The notes beneath the pieces are model-generated. The model did no database searches. It saw only the letters and a program-made list of their open reading frames with translations, and had not been told where the DNA came from. Positions 55,904 to 64,000 of a stretch of DNA of 64,000 nt are shown in pieces (position 1 is the first letter of the stretch; every line of letters starts with the position of its first letter). The stretch spans positions 1-64,000 of the forward strand of contig NZ_NRQT01000003.1 in assembly GCF_004119455.1 (NCBI RefSeq), read 5' to 3'. The position numbers were made by a program, and so were the translations under genes. This stretch comes from Chryseobacterium sp. CH25. Lineage in GTDB: Bacteria; Bacteroidota; Bacteroidia; Flavobacteriales; Weeksellaceae.

Positions 55904-56062
55904 ATGAACAAGAAAAATCCTGTGCTGAAAAATGCACAAAAATTAGGAAGAGAGCAACAAAAATCGGTAATCGGTGGAATAAACAGAGAAAGATACTGCT
56001 GCGAGTGGAATGAAGATGGAAGTTGCAGAATCTGGACATGTGGTAACTGTGTTTGCCCATAA
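55904..56062 (+). CDS. bacteriocin-like Cys-rich peptide 3 with GG leader
   Basis: A 52-residue paralogue. The leader ends SVIGG at residue 25 and the mature peptide is 27 residues, with six cysteines as CC-E-x6-C-x4-C-x2-C-x-C-P. It is the last of the three and lacks an upstream palindrome; only the TATTAACATCAAAAA-type leader is kept. A strong terminator follows. No processing protease, ABC exporter or modification enzyme is present nearby, so export is presumably handled by a gene elsewhere. Confidence 0.85.
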   Translation: MNKKNPVLKNAQKLGREQQKSVIGGINRERYCCEWNEDGSCRIWTCGNCVCP

Positions 56063-56069
56063 GAATATT

Positions 56070-56100
56070 AAACCTGCTTTTGAAAAGCAGGTTTTCTTTT
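56070..56100 (+). terminator. intrinsic terminator of the bacteriocin-like peptide operon
   Basis: AACCTGCTTTT (56071-56081) pairs with AAAAGCAGGTT (56083-56093) around a one-base centre, followed by TTCTTTT. The convergent receptor gene ends at 56173. Confidence 0.88.
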
Positions 56101-56172
56101 ATCTGGCTCTATTTTCTTCTTCTGTTTTCTGAATTTCTTTAACCTGATATTTTGAGCTTCCAAAGGTATAGC

Positions 56173-58272
56173 TCAATGAAAAAACAGTCTGCTGCTATCC
56201 CACCAATGGGTAAATCGGTTATCCATAATCTGTTTATGCCTGAATTCTAAACTTTGGTCATTGGAATCAAAGATATTGTTATAACCAATCTTTGTATTCA
56301 GCTTATTATCTAACCAGGATTTTTGAACAGAAAGATCTACCGTATAACGCGGCTTAATAATATAAAGACTATTCCCTGTTTTAGATTCATAATTGGCAAA
56401 TAGATTAATTGTATATCCTTCAGGCAATGTAAAAACCTGATTGACTCTTACCTCATAATTATAGATATCCAGTGCAAAAACCTCATCCAAATAAGGTCTG
56501 AATTCATAATTGTAATACCCTGTAATTTGGCTGGTAGTATTCCACCATTTTGTAATTCTGATAGGAAAACTAGTTTCCAAAGCTGCAAACTTTCTATAGG
56601 GAAGATTGGTTCCCAGATATTCCAGCACATTGGTTTCCGGATTATATATCGGATAGCGGGTCATCACCTCTTTTTCTTTTCCAATACTCAAACTTGTCAC
56701 CCAGTTTTTATGACGATAGGTGATCTTAAACTGGCTTGTGAATGAAGGCTGCAGATAAGGATTTCCTATCCAATAATTCAAAGGGCTAAAATAGAAACGG
56801 AACGGATTAAGTTGAGAGAAAATTGGTCTTGTCATTTTTCTGCTGTAGGAAAAAGAAAGTTCATTTGATTTATTAAATGTATAATTCGCACTAAAGGATG
56901 GCAACCACTCCAAATAGTTTCTTGAAACAATAGAATCAGCAGTAACGGCATTAGAAATACTGTTTGTATTTTCAAATCTTATCCCTGCATTCATCTGAAG
57001 CTTTCCAAATTTCTGCTTATAAGCCAGATAACCTGCAAAAATTTTCTCTTTATAGGAAAACACATTGCTTCTTGACGGATCAAATTCAAATTGCCTAGTG
57101 ACGGATAAGGTATCATATCTGATATTGTTATAGGTATCAGAATAACTGTATTTAATCCCTGCTTCAATATCTGCATTTCTAATTTTTTGTGAAACATCAA
57201 TTTGAGCAGTATAAATATCAATTTTATTAAAAAGATCGGATTTCCAATGGGATAAAAGACTGGCCGTAGATTGATTTCTATTAATAAAATCATCTTTTTG
57301 TGTGTTTCTAACCGCAAGATAGTTTCCTATAAAGCTGAATCTGAATCCTTTGTTTTGAAAAGAATAATCAGTTGCTATCCCATAATTATTCTGCGAATTG
57401 TCTGAAGGGTTTTCACTTAAAGAATGAGAAACCAGCTGTGTTTCAAATTTGTCAGTAGTATATAATGATCCTGAACGGATGTAATCATTATTCCGAAAAT
57501 TTCCTCTTATATGTAAGCTAAGCCTGTTATGATCATTCAATCTGAAATCTGCTCCTGTTAGGATATTGTAAACTGTACCTTTATTTTTTTGGTAGGTATT
57601 GGTACGCATGACATTGGTATTAGCCAAACGCTGCAAAGCATTATAACGATAAGTGGAAATACCATCATTATATCCTCCCTGAAGGGTATAAACAACTTTT
57701 CCGGTATTATAGGAAAGGTTTAAAGAATTTTCTCTGGAATTGAATCTATTAACATAAATATTTCCATTGTAATTTCCTTTCCATCCAAGATTGGTATTCT
57801 TTTTTAGTTTAATATCAATAATCCCTTTAAATTCTGCATCATATTTTGAGGAAGGATTGGAATTCACTTCCAAAGATTCTACCATTTCAGGAGATAATGA
57901 CCGTAAATAAGCCTGCAATTCCTGAACACTCATCACAACTGGTCTTCCGTCAATAAAAATAGCAGGAGATATTCTGCCACCAATAAAAATTCCGTCTTCC
58001 TGATCAACAGTTCCCCCAGGTGTTTTTCTCAACACTTCAAGCAGATTGATGGACGTTTTAAAATCTTTATTTCCGGAAACAGCCATTACCATATTTCCAT
58101 CATTCAGCTTTATATTTCTTGAAGCAGACTGAATAACGACTTCTGAAATATTTGTAGTGATAGATTTTGTTCCGGCCAAAGAATCCGAAGGTTTTGCTTT
58201 TATAATCTCCTGTGCATTTCCAAAAACTGACAGCAATAATAACAACAGGAAAAACCATAATTTGATCATCAT
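56173..58272 (-). CDS. TonB-dependent receptor-like outer-membrane beta-barrel protein
   Basis: A 699-residue outer-membrane protein with a signal peptide (1-20, ending VFGNAQ). The plug (about 40-160) has SEVVIQSASRNIKLNDG, LLEVLRKTPGGTVDQEDGIFIGGRISPAIFIDGRPV and VNSNPSSKYDAEFKGIIDIKLKK; then a barrel to the end, WWDSSRLFFH, which ends in an aromatic residue as barrels do. It is of the same OMP_b-brl_3 type as the pair at 39258-43838 but only distantly similar. The gene is convergent with the three peptide genes, 110 bases away, and 80 bases downstream of an AraC-type regulator. Substrate unknown. Confidence 0.88.
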   Translation of the reverse strand: MMIKLWFFLLLLLLSVFGNAQEIIKAKPSDSLAGTKSITTNISEVVIQSASRNIKLNDGNMVMAVSGNKDFKTSINLLEVLRKTPGGTVDQEDGIFIGGRISPAIFIDGRPVVMSVQELQAYLRSLSPEMVESLEVNSNPSSKYDAEFKGIIDIKLKKNTNLGWKGNYNGNIYVNRFNSRENSLNLSYNTGKVVYTLQGGYNDGISTYRYNALQRLANTNVMRTNTYQKNKGTVYNILTGADFRLNDHNRLSLHIRGNFRNNDYIRSGSLYTTDKFETQLVSHSLSENPSDNSQNNYGIATDYSFQNKGFRFSFIGNYLAVRNTQKDDFINRNQSTASLLSHWKSDLFNKIDIYTAQIDVSQKIRNADIEAGIKYSYSDTYNNIRYDTLSVTRQFEFDPSRSNVFSYKEKIFAGYLAYKQKFGKLQMNAGIRFENTNSISNAVTADSIVSRNYLEWLPSFSANYTFNKSNELSFSYSRKMTRPIFSQLNPFRFYFSPLNYWIGNPYLQPSFTSQFKITYRHKNWVTSLSIGKEKEVMTRYPIYNPETNVLEYLGTNLPYRKFAALETSFPIRITKWWNTTSQITGYYNYEFRPYLDEVFALDIYNYEVRVNQVFTLPEGYTINLFANYESKTGNSLYIIKPRYTVDLSVQKSWLDNKLNTKIGYNNIFDSNDQSLEFRHKQIMDNRFTHWWDSSRLFFH

Positions 58273-58352
58273 AAATTTTATATTTTATGAGATCAAAAGT
58301 ATCGGCTTAAAGCAAAAATTGGGTTTTGAAGTTTAAATTCCGCAGTACGAAA

Positions 58353-59417
58353 TTATAAATTAAGACTGTGAATCCTTGATTCAGACGGGGTTTGTACCTG
58401 TTTATACAAAAGAGGTGTTGTATTCTTTATCTTCTTGAAAGTTGAGAAGAATGTAGACTTAGAATTAAATCCTACTTCATATCCAATCTCTTCAATTTTT
58501 AAATAAGACCCATTATTTATTTTTTCACAGGCTTCATTGATTCTGTACTCATTGATATAAGTAGAAAAACTCTTGGCTAAATTATCATTCAGCAACTGAG
58601 AAAGCTGATGGGCTGACATATTCATTTTAGAAGCTAAATCACTTAATTTCAAATTCGGATTTCTATAAAGTTCTTCTGAGTTCATCAATCTTTCCAATTT
58701 AGAAACAAAACTATCAGCCTGTTCTTCTGAAATCTTTTTATTAGAGTACCTGCTATTAGTTTCTTTTACCGGAATATGTTGATATTTTCTATTGAATAAA
58801 ATTAAAAAATTAGCATACAGAACGAATGAAAAAACCAAACTTCCCCCAGCACAATAAATCTGTACCCAACCTGTAGCAATCAATTGATAAGCTAAAAATA
58901 TAATAACATTACTCACGAGAACCGGAAGAACAAATTTATTCGGACTTACAATATTCTGTTTTGAAAAAATATAGTATTGGTACACAGTAAGAAATACAAA
59001 TACCGACCAAGCCGTATAAATAAAAGTACCAAAATAACGGTCCCAGGTCACCGGAAAAAATAAATACAGCAATCCAACAACTCCCAAAATAAGTGTCATT
59101 ATTCCGAATGTTTTCAAGCAGGTCTTCACATCAAACTGATCATTCTGAAAGGAAGATTTAACGTAATAATACAGCGCAGGTCCTGTAAAAAATAATGCAG
59201 GCATCCCCAAATGCTGAATAACCCTAGGTAAATCCGGATAAAAATAAATACATACAGAAATTCCTACCCGTAAACTGAACATCAGGAGAAGAATTCCCAG
59301 AAAAAAATCGGGAAGATTTTTCAACTTTTTGATACATAACAGATAAATTCCCAATAAGAGCCCATTGAAAGCCCCCACTGCGCTGAAGAAAAAAAGTATC
59401 TGTTGTCCGAAGGTCAT
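58353..59417 (-). CDS. membrane-anchored AraC family transcriptional regulator
   Basis: A 354-residue protein. The N-terminal 215 residues contain about seven hydrophobic helices (FFFSAVGAFNGLLLGIYLLCI onward) and the C-terminal 110 residues are an AraC DNA-binding domain: LSDLASKMNMSAHQLSQLLNDNLAKSFSTYINEYRI followed by EEIGYEVGFNSKSTFFSTFKKIKNTTPLLY. This arrangement is common in Bacteroidetes, and implies signal sensing at the membrane. It lies 80 bases upstream of the receptor gene on the same strand, so it may control it and perhaps the nearby peptide genes. Confidence 0.9.
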   Translation of the reverse strand: MTFGQQILFFFSAVGAFNGLLLGIYLLCIKKLKNLPDFFLGILLLMFSLRVGISVCIYFYPDLPRVIQHLGMPALFFTGPALYYYVKSSFQNDQFDVKTCLKTFGIMTLILGVVGLLYLFFPVTWDRYFGTFIYTAWSVFVFLTVYQYYIFSKQNIVSPNKFVLPVLVSNVIIFLAYQLIATGWVQIYCAGGSLVFSFVLYANFLILFNRKYQHIPVKETNSRYSNKKISEEQADSFVSKLERLMNSEELYRNPNLKLSDLASKMNMSAHQLSQLLNDNLAKSFSTYINEYRINEACEKINNGSYLKIEEIGYEVGFNSKSTFFSTFKKIKNTTPLLYKQVQTPSESRIHSLNL

Positions 59418-59619
59418 CGTTTTTTGTTTTAATTTTTAACACGAATATAATCAACCAGCCCTATGTCTTCATTATAATAGAATGATTTCCCATATATTTT
59501 ACCAATAAACATCGGCTATTTAATTATAATTATGTACTGAGTAAATTTAATGAATTATTGGATTGAATTTCAGATAGATTGATATTTTTTGTAAAATCAG
59601 GATGGAATGTTTTTTTAGG

Positions 59620-59827
59620 TTTTGGCTAAAGCCCGTCTCTATTGAATGATAAGCTTTGTGGATACTATTGTGGATAAAATGGTTCGGTAATTTGTTTTTT
59701 AATCTCCCACAGATCGCGCAGATTTTCACAGATGCTAATTTATTTTGTTAGAAATATTGTTTGCATAGGACTTTCATTAGCTATAAAGCTAATCCTATTA
59801 CTTATTATTCATTGCTTATTACTCATA
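59620..59827. repeat. mosaic of dispersed repeats in the AraC-gltA gap
   Basis: Within the 562-base gap 59418-59979: a TTTTGGCTAAAGCCCG...CTATTGA motif (59620-59645), two DnaA-box-like sequences (TGTGGATAC 59657-59665, TGTGGATAA 59669-59677), a CCCACAGAT...CACAGATG motif (59706-59735), a TTAGCT..AGCTAA hairpin (59777-59792) and an ATTAC-rich tract (59795-59827). The same families occur in the same order at 661-1216. No gene was found here. Confidence 0.65.
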
Positions 59828-59916
59828 CCCTAGCCCCGATAGAAACGGTTACCCCGCAGTCTGCACTGGAGAGGCTTGGCGCGAGGAGTATGAGTGGATA
59901 GCGGGAAATAGCTCCT
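59828..59916. repeat. dispersed intergenic repeat (CCCTAGCCCCGATAG family), copy B
   Basis: This 89-base copy shares its first 30 and last 35 bases with 1217-1330 nearly base for base. The centre is different and shorter. It lies upstream of the terminator of gltA, and is oriented as copy A. Confidence 0.8.
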
Positions 59917-59922
59917 CATCAT

Positions 59923-59958
59923 TAAAAAACAAAAAATCCCAAAGCAAGCCTTGGGATT
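59923..59958 (-). terminator. intrinsic terminator of gltA
   Basis: AATCCCAA (59935-59942) and TTGGGATT (59951-59958) form an 8-bp stem, followed on the minus strand by a U-rich tract. Confidence 0.85.
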
Positions 59959-59979
59959 TTGATATGGTATAAGCAAATA

Positions 59980-61265
59980 TTATCTGCTTGCGATATCGAT
60001 ATAGTTTCTTTCCTGAGCACCTTGGTAAACCTGTCTTGGTCTTCCGATTGGGTCTCCTTTCAATCTCATTTCTTTCCACTGAGAAATCCATCCTGGAAGT
60101 CTTCCTAATGCAAACATTACAGTGAACATTTCTGTAGGAATTCCTAACGCTCTGTAGATGATACCTGAATAGAAGTCTACATTTGGATATAGTTTTCTTT
60201 CTACGAAGTACTCATCTTCAAGTGCTACTCTTTCTAACTGCATTGCAATGTCAAGAGCTTTATCCTGGATCCCTAATGCTTTAAGGATATCATCAGCAGC
60301 TTTCTTGATAATTTTCGCTCTTGGGTCGAAGTTTTTGTACACTCTGTGTCCGAATCCCATTAGACGGAAGCTATCTCCTTTATCTTTAGCTTTAGCAACA
60401 TATTTAGATACGTCACCACCATCTTTTTCGATAAGCTCAAGCATTTCGATTACAGCCTGGTTAGCACCACCGTGAAGTGGCCCCCAAAGAGCTGATACCC
60501 CAGCAGAGATAGAAGCGAAAAGACCTGTGTGAGCAGAACCTACCATTCTTACTGTAGAAGTAGAACAGTTTTGCTCGTGGTCAGCGTGAAGGATTAATAA
60601 TTTATCTAATGCATTTACAACTACCGGATCGATTTCGAAATCTGCATTTGGTAATCTGAATGCCATTTTGTAGAAGTTTTCTACGTAGTTTAGGTTGTTA
60701 TCCCCGTGGTTTAATGGTAAACCTTGAGTTTTTCTGTAAGTCCAAGCACAAAGGTGAGAGAACTTAGCGATCATAAGCTCAGCAGCATGATCCATTTCTT
60801 CTTTAGAGTTTACGTTAACTGCCTTTGGGTTGAAAGCTGTTAAAGCAGAAGTCATAGAAGATAAAACTCCCATAGGGTGAGCAGAACGAGGGAAAACATC
60901 GATGATTTTTTCATCTCGTCTGCAATGAAGTTATATTTTTTAATATTGTTGTCGAAAGAAGTAAATTGATCCTGAGTAGGTAATTCTCCATGTAATAAAA
61001 GATACATTACTTCTGTGAAGTTAGATTTCTCAGCAATTTGCTCAATTGGATAACCTCTGTAGAATAATTCTCCTTTATCTCCGTCTAAGTAAGTGATGTC
61101 GCTAATAGTAGCTCCTGTATTTTTGTAACCTAAATCCAGAGTGATCAAACCTGTCTGGTCTCTTAATTTTGAAATATCAATCCCTCTGTCTCCGATAGTA
61201 CTATCCACGATTGGATATTCATATGAATTACCGTCGTAATTCAATATTACTTTGTTGTCTGACAT
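59980..61265 (-). pseudogene. gltA: citrate synthase, interrupted by a one-base frameshift
   Basis: Condenses acetyl-CoA and oxaloacetate at the entry of the citric acid cycle. The N-terminal part runs from 61265 (MSDNKVILNYDGNSYEYP, GDKGELFYRGYPIEQIAEKS) and the C-terminal part, in another frame, carries the active-site stretches NCSTSTVRMVGSAHTG, ALWGPLHGGANQAV and FGHRVYKNFDPRA. The frame breaks at a run of six A on the minus strand (complement of 60906-60911), where ATGAAAAAATCATCG should read ATGAAAAAAATCATC. One added A restores EMKKIIDVFPRSAHPMGV and an uninterrupted 428-residue protein. All conserved residues are intact, so a sequencing or assembly error is likely; a true mutation or programmed slippage cannot be excluded. 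Confidence 0.9.
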
Positions 61266-61299
61266 TATTTATTTATTTTTTTTAAATATACCACTTTCC

Positions 61300-61334
61300 A
61301 TAAAATACGGCAAACAAAAATTATCGCTTGCCGT
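61300..61334 (-). terminator. stem-loop downstream of enolase
   Basis: ACGGCAA (61307-61313) and TTGCCGT (61328-61334) pair in a 7-bp stem around a 14-base loop, 16 bases beyond the enolase stop. On the minus strand it is followed by ATTTTATGG, a weak U-tract. Confidence 0.6.
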
Positions 61335-61349
61335 TATTTATAAATTCGA

Positions 61350-62645
<1,296 letters not shown>

Positions 62646-62664
62646 TTATTTTTTTTAGTTTAGA

Positions 62665-62672
62665 CAAATTTA
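62665..62672 (-). promoter_or_regulatory. probable -7 box of enolase; 62673-62815 otherwise empty
   Basis: The complement reads TAAATTTG, matching TAnnTTTG. No clear TTG element was found. The remaining part of this 346-base gap is AT-rich and without recognisable genes apart from a stem-loop at 62816-62845. Confidence 0.45.
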
Positions 62673-62815
62673 ATCAAAATTTAACTTTTTGGGGTAGTTC
62701 AGGGTGATCTTTTTGAAATAATTAGCCGTTAAATTTTAGTTAATTTATATTATGATAAACTGGAAAAGCTGTTTGTTATAAATTAGAATTTTAATGGGTG
62801 AATTTATCTATAAAA

Positions 62816-62845
62816 ACTCTCTGATATTAATAAATACCAGAGAGT
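62816..62845 (-). terminator. intrinsic terminator of the unknown gene pair at the right end
   Basis: ACTCTCTG (62816-62823) and CAGAGAGT (62838-62845) pair perfectly. On the minus strand the stem is followed by TTTTTATAG. It lies 144 bases past the stop of the 160-residue gene. Confidence 0.75.
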
Positions 62846-62988
62846 AAAAATTGGGTTTAAATATTGTCTTTAAATCATTATTTCCATTAAAAGCTTTATC
62901 AAATAAAAATACTTGGTTTTTAGCTAGCTCATAATTGAAACTATATATACAAATAGAATGAATCAAGCTCAGAGCTTTCATCCTATTT

Positions 62989-63471
62989 CTAATAAAATGT
63001 AATATGATGGGTAAATAATGAAGCTTCTCCCTCAGTCTTCACTTCAGAAATATGAGTATCATTGTAAATAACTCTTCCTGACTGTCTGATCTTTACAGTC
63101 AAAATAGTTTTATTACATTCTCTACCTGTATCCTGTATAAACGATTCTATACTCAAGACCTGCCCAATCAGGTCATTGCATGTTCCTATTAAAATATTGT
63201 CAATAGATCCTTTTATAAATCTACTTTCCTGATTCGTTCTCAAAACCTTAAGAGTAGCAGATCCCAGCTGTCCCTCACCACCAAAATAAATGGAAACCGT
63301 AATCTGAGATTCATCATCAGGAAGTCTTATATTTTTGGCAGTAACATACCTGCCATCGTTTTCCTGTATATCTGATGAAACACTACTCATCTGTAATTCC
63401 ATGATTTTGAGATTAAGTAATTGAGATTGGGTATTTATAATTCTTGTGAGTTGATCTTTTCTAGTTCTCAT
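62989..63471 (-). CDS. unknown 160-residue protein
   Basis: I do not recognise a family. The first 40 residues look like an amphipathic helix (KDQLTRIINTQSQLLNLKIMELQMS). The rest is beta-rich: SQITVSIYFGGEGQLGSATLKVL, FIKGSIDNILIGTCNDLIGQVLSIESFIQ, NKTILTVKIRQSGRVIYNDTH. Two cysteines (in TCNDL and RECNK) are present. No signal peptide is evident. It is 25 bases downstream of the small membrane gene, on the same strand, and a terminator follows at 62816-62845. Confidence 0.65.
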   Translation of the reverse strand: MRTRKDQLTRIINTQSQLLNLKIMELQMSSVSSDIQENDGRYVTAKNIRLPDDESQITVSIYFGGEGQLGSATLKVLRTNQESRFIKGSIDNILIGTCNDLIGQVLSIESFIQDTGRECNKTILTVKIRQSGRVIYNDTHISEVKTEGEASLFTHHITFY

Positions 63472-63496
63472 AATCGTAGTTTTTTCATTTCTTAAA

Positions 63497-63823
63497 CTAT
63501 TTTCTAGGTGATGGAGATAAAAGACCAGCTAAAGCACCTATAGCACCTGATGAGATTGTAGCAAAAATGGTTACCAATTGACTATCCGGTTTACCGTCAC
63601 TCCAAAAGGAAAGAAGAATAAGCCCTGCTATGATGGCAATAATGGTCAATCCCAGCATAATAACAATAATCCTGTAAATCCAGTAATCTGTATCTTTTGG
63701 ATTTCTAATCTCCATATTCTTAATTGCTTCTACAGGGTTTATTTTAAATTTCTCCTGAAGGTAACTACTGCTTTTCAACGCAGCTTCCAAATCTTCAATG
63801 CTGTCATTAATTAGAGTTTTCAT
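63497..63823 (-). CDS. unknown small membrane protein with two helices
   Basis: About 108 residues with two hydrophobic segments (about 49-72, RIIVIMLGLTIIAIIAGLILLSFW, and 84-103, IFATISSGAIGALAGLLSPS). The first 45 residues are polar and helical. I start at the ATG at 63823 (MKTLINDSIEDLEAALK), as a GAACTTTG sequence 28-35 bases upstream resembles a -7 box and would leave an earlier in-frame ATG at 63874 upstream of the transcript. Function unknown; it is probably cotranscribed with the 160-residue gene. Confidence 0.6.
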   Translation of the reverse strand: MKTLINDSIEDLEAALKSSSYLQEKFKINPVEAIKNMEIRNPKDTDYWIYRIIVIMLGLTIIAIIAGLILLSFWSDGKPDSQLVTIFATISSGAIGALAGLLSPSPRK

Positions 63824-63896
63824 GGCTATCAGTTTTATTAGCTCAAAGTTCACTCTAAAAAACATATCTGTCAATTACACAAAAGGGTGATTATAT

Positions 63897-63927
63897 AAGC
63901 AAAAAGCACCATTAAAAATGATGCTTT
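63897..63927 (-). terminator. stem-loop after the gene cut by the right edge
   Basis: AAAGCACCATT (63903-63913) and AATGATGCTTT (63917-63927) pair with one G-T, loop AAA. On the minus strand the stem ends in TTTTTGC. Confidence 0.7.
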
Positions 63928-63949
63928 CAATAATAAAAGTGAATAGTAA

Positions 63950-64000
63950 TTACAGTGTTACTTCAAAGGTCAGCTTAGTTCCGGAGCTTGTAGATAAGAT
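63950..64000 (-). CDS. C-terminal end of a gene cut by the window edge
   Basis: The minus strand encodes ILSTSSGTKLTFEVTL and a TAA stop (complement of 63950-63952), followed by a terminator stem. The SGTKLTFEV pattern resembles the end of a histidine-kinase-type ATPase domain, but 16 residues are too few for an assignment; a beta-rich protein would look similar. The reading frame continues off the right edge. Confidence 0.45.
   Translation of the reverse strand: MLSTSSGTKLTFEVTL

Noticed and set aside
63824..63874. Earlier ATG for the small membrane protein
   Set aside because: A -7-like GAACTTTG lies within this extension, so the later ATG at 63823 is preferred. The choice remains uncertain.

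Overview
The window reads as chromosome of a flavobacterium, most likely Chryseobacterium or a close relative. Reasons: low G+C; promoters of the Bacteroidetes type (TTG or TTTG, about 19-21 bases, then TAnnTTTG) in front of many genes; a type IX secretion C-terminal sorting domain; SusC-like/TonB-type outer-membrane barrels; an OmpA protein with thrombospondin type 3 repeats; a methionine synthase split into two genes; and short double-glycine-leader Cys-rich peptides of the kind called bacteriocin-like in Chryseobacterium. The genus is inference. Most genes lie on the minus strand. No tRNA, rRNA, IS element, CRISPR array or prophage was recognised inside the window.

Layout. 1-1509 is non-coding: three tandem rRNA-type promoters pointing off the left edge, a cluster of three DnaA-box matches, and a mosaic of dispersed repeats including 15 perfect copies of a 7-bp unit. 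1510-5433: cysS, a DinB-like protein, folE and a GNAT protein. 5671-15626: a complete methionine operon on the minus strand with a promoter, an S-box (SAM-I) riboswitch, metX, hom with N-terminal ACT domains, metZ, the first half of metH, a fatty acid desaturase, the second half of metH, metF and a terminator. 15758-18373: a GH63-like glycosidase. 18624-26200: OsmC, then a MoxR/DUF58/DUF4350/DUF4129/SpoIIM/RDD membrane cluster. 26275-39016: housekeeping and envelope genes (GNAT, glycosyltransferase, LpxH-like phosphoesterase, YebC, OmpA, SmpB, ABC-F ATPase, a T9SS cargo protein, M48 protease, RecJ, NadD, DUF3817). 39258-46574: two tandem outer-membrane receptors, an esterase lipoprotein and a GH43 enzyme.

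46602-54931 is a minus-strand run centred on polyamines. Two guanidino-modifying enzymes (amidinotransferase fold) come first, then SAM decarboxylase, a DUF4178 protein, a 63-residue membrane protein, DUF350, a membrane-embedded spermidine-synthase-like protein, an FAD amine-oxidase-like protein and a multi-pass membrane protein. Several of these genes overlap or are nearly contiguous. It looks like a membrane-associated system that makes and handles an aminopropylated product whose identity is unknown.

55223-56062 holds three previously unlisted small genes for GG-leader peptides with six invariant cysteines; two of them carry the same upstream palindrome at exactly the same distance from the start codon. 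They face a TonB-dependent receptor and a membrane-bound AraC-type regulator. 59980-62642 has citrate synthase, interrupted by a one-base deletion in a homopolymer, and enolase. The right end has two unknown genes and the tail of a third.
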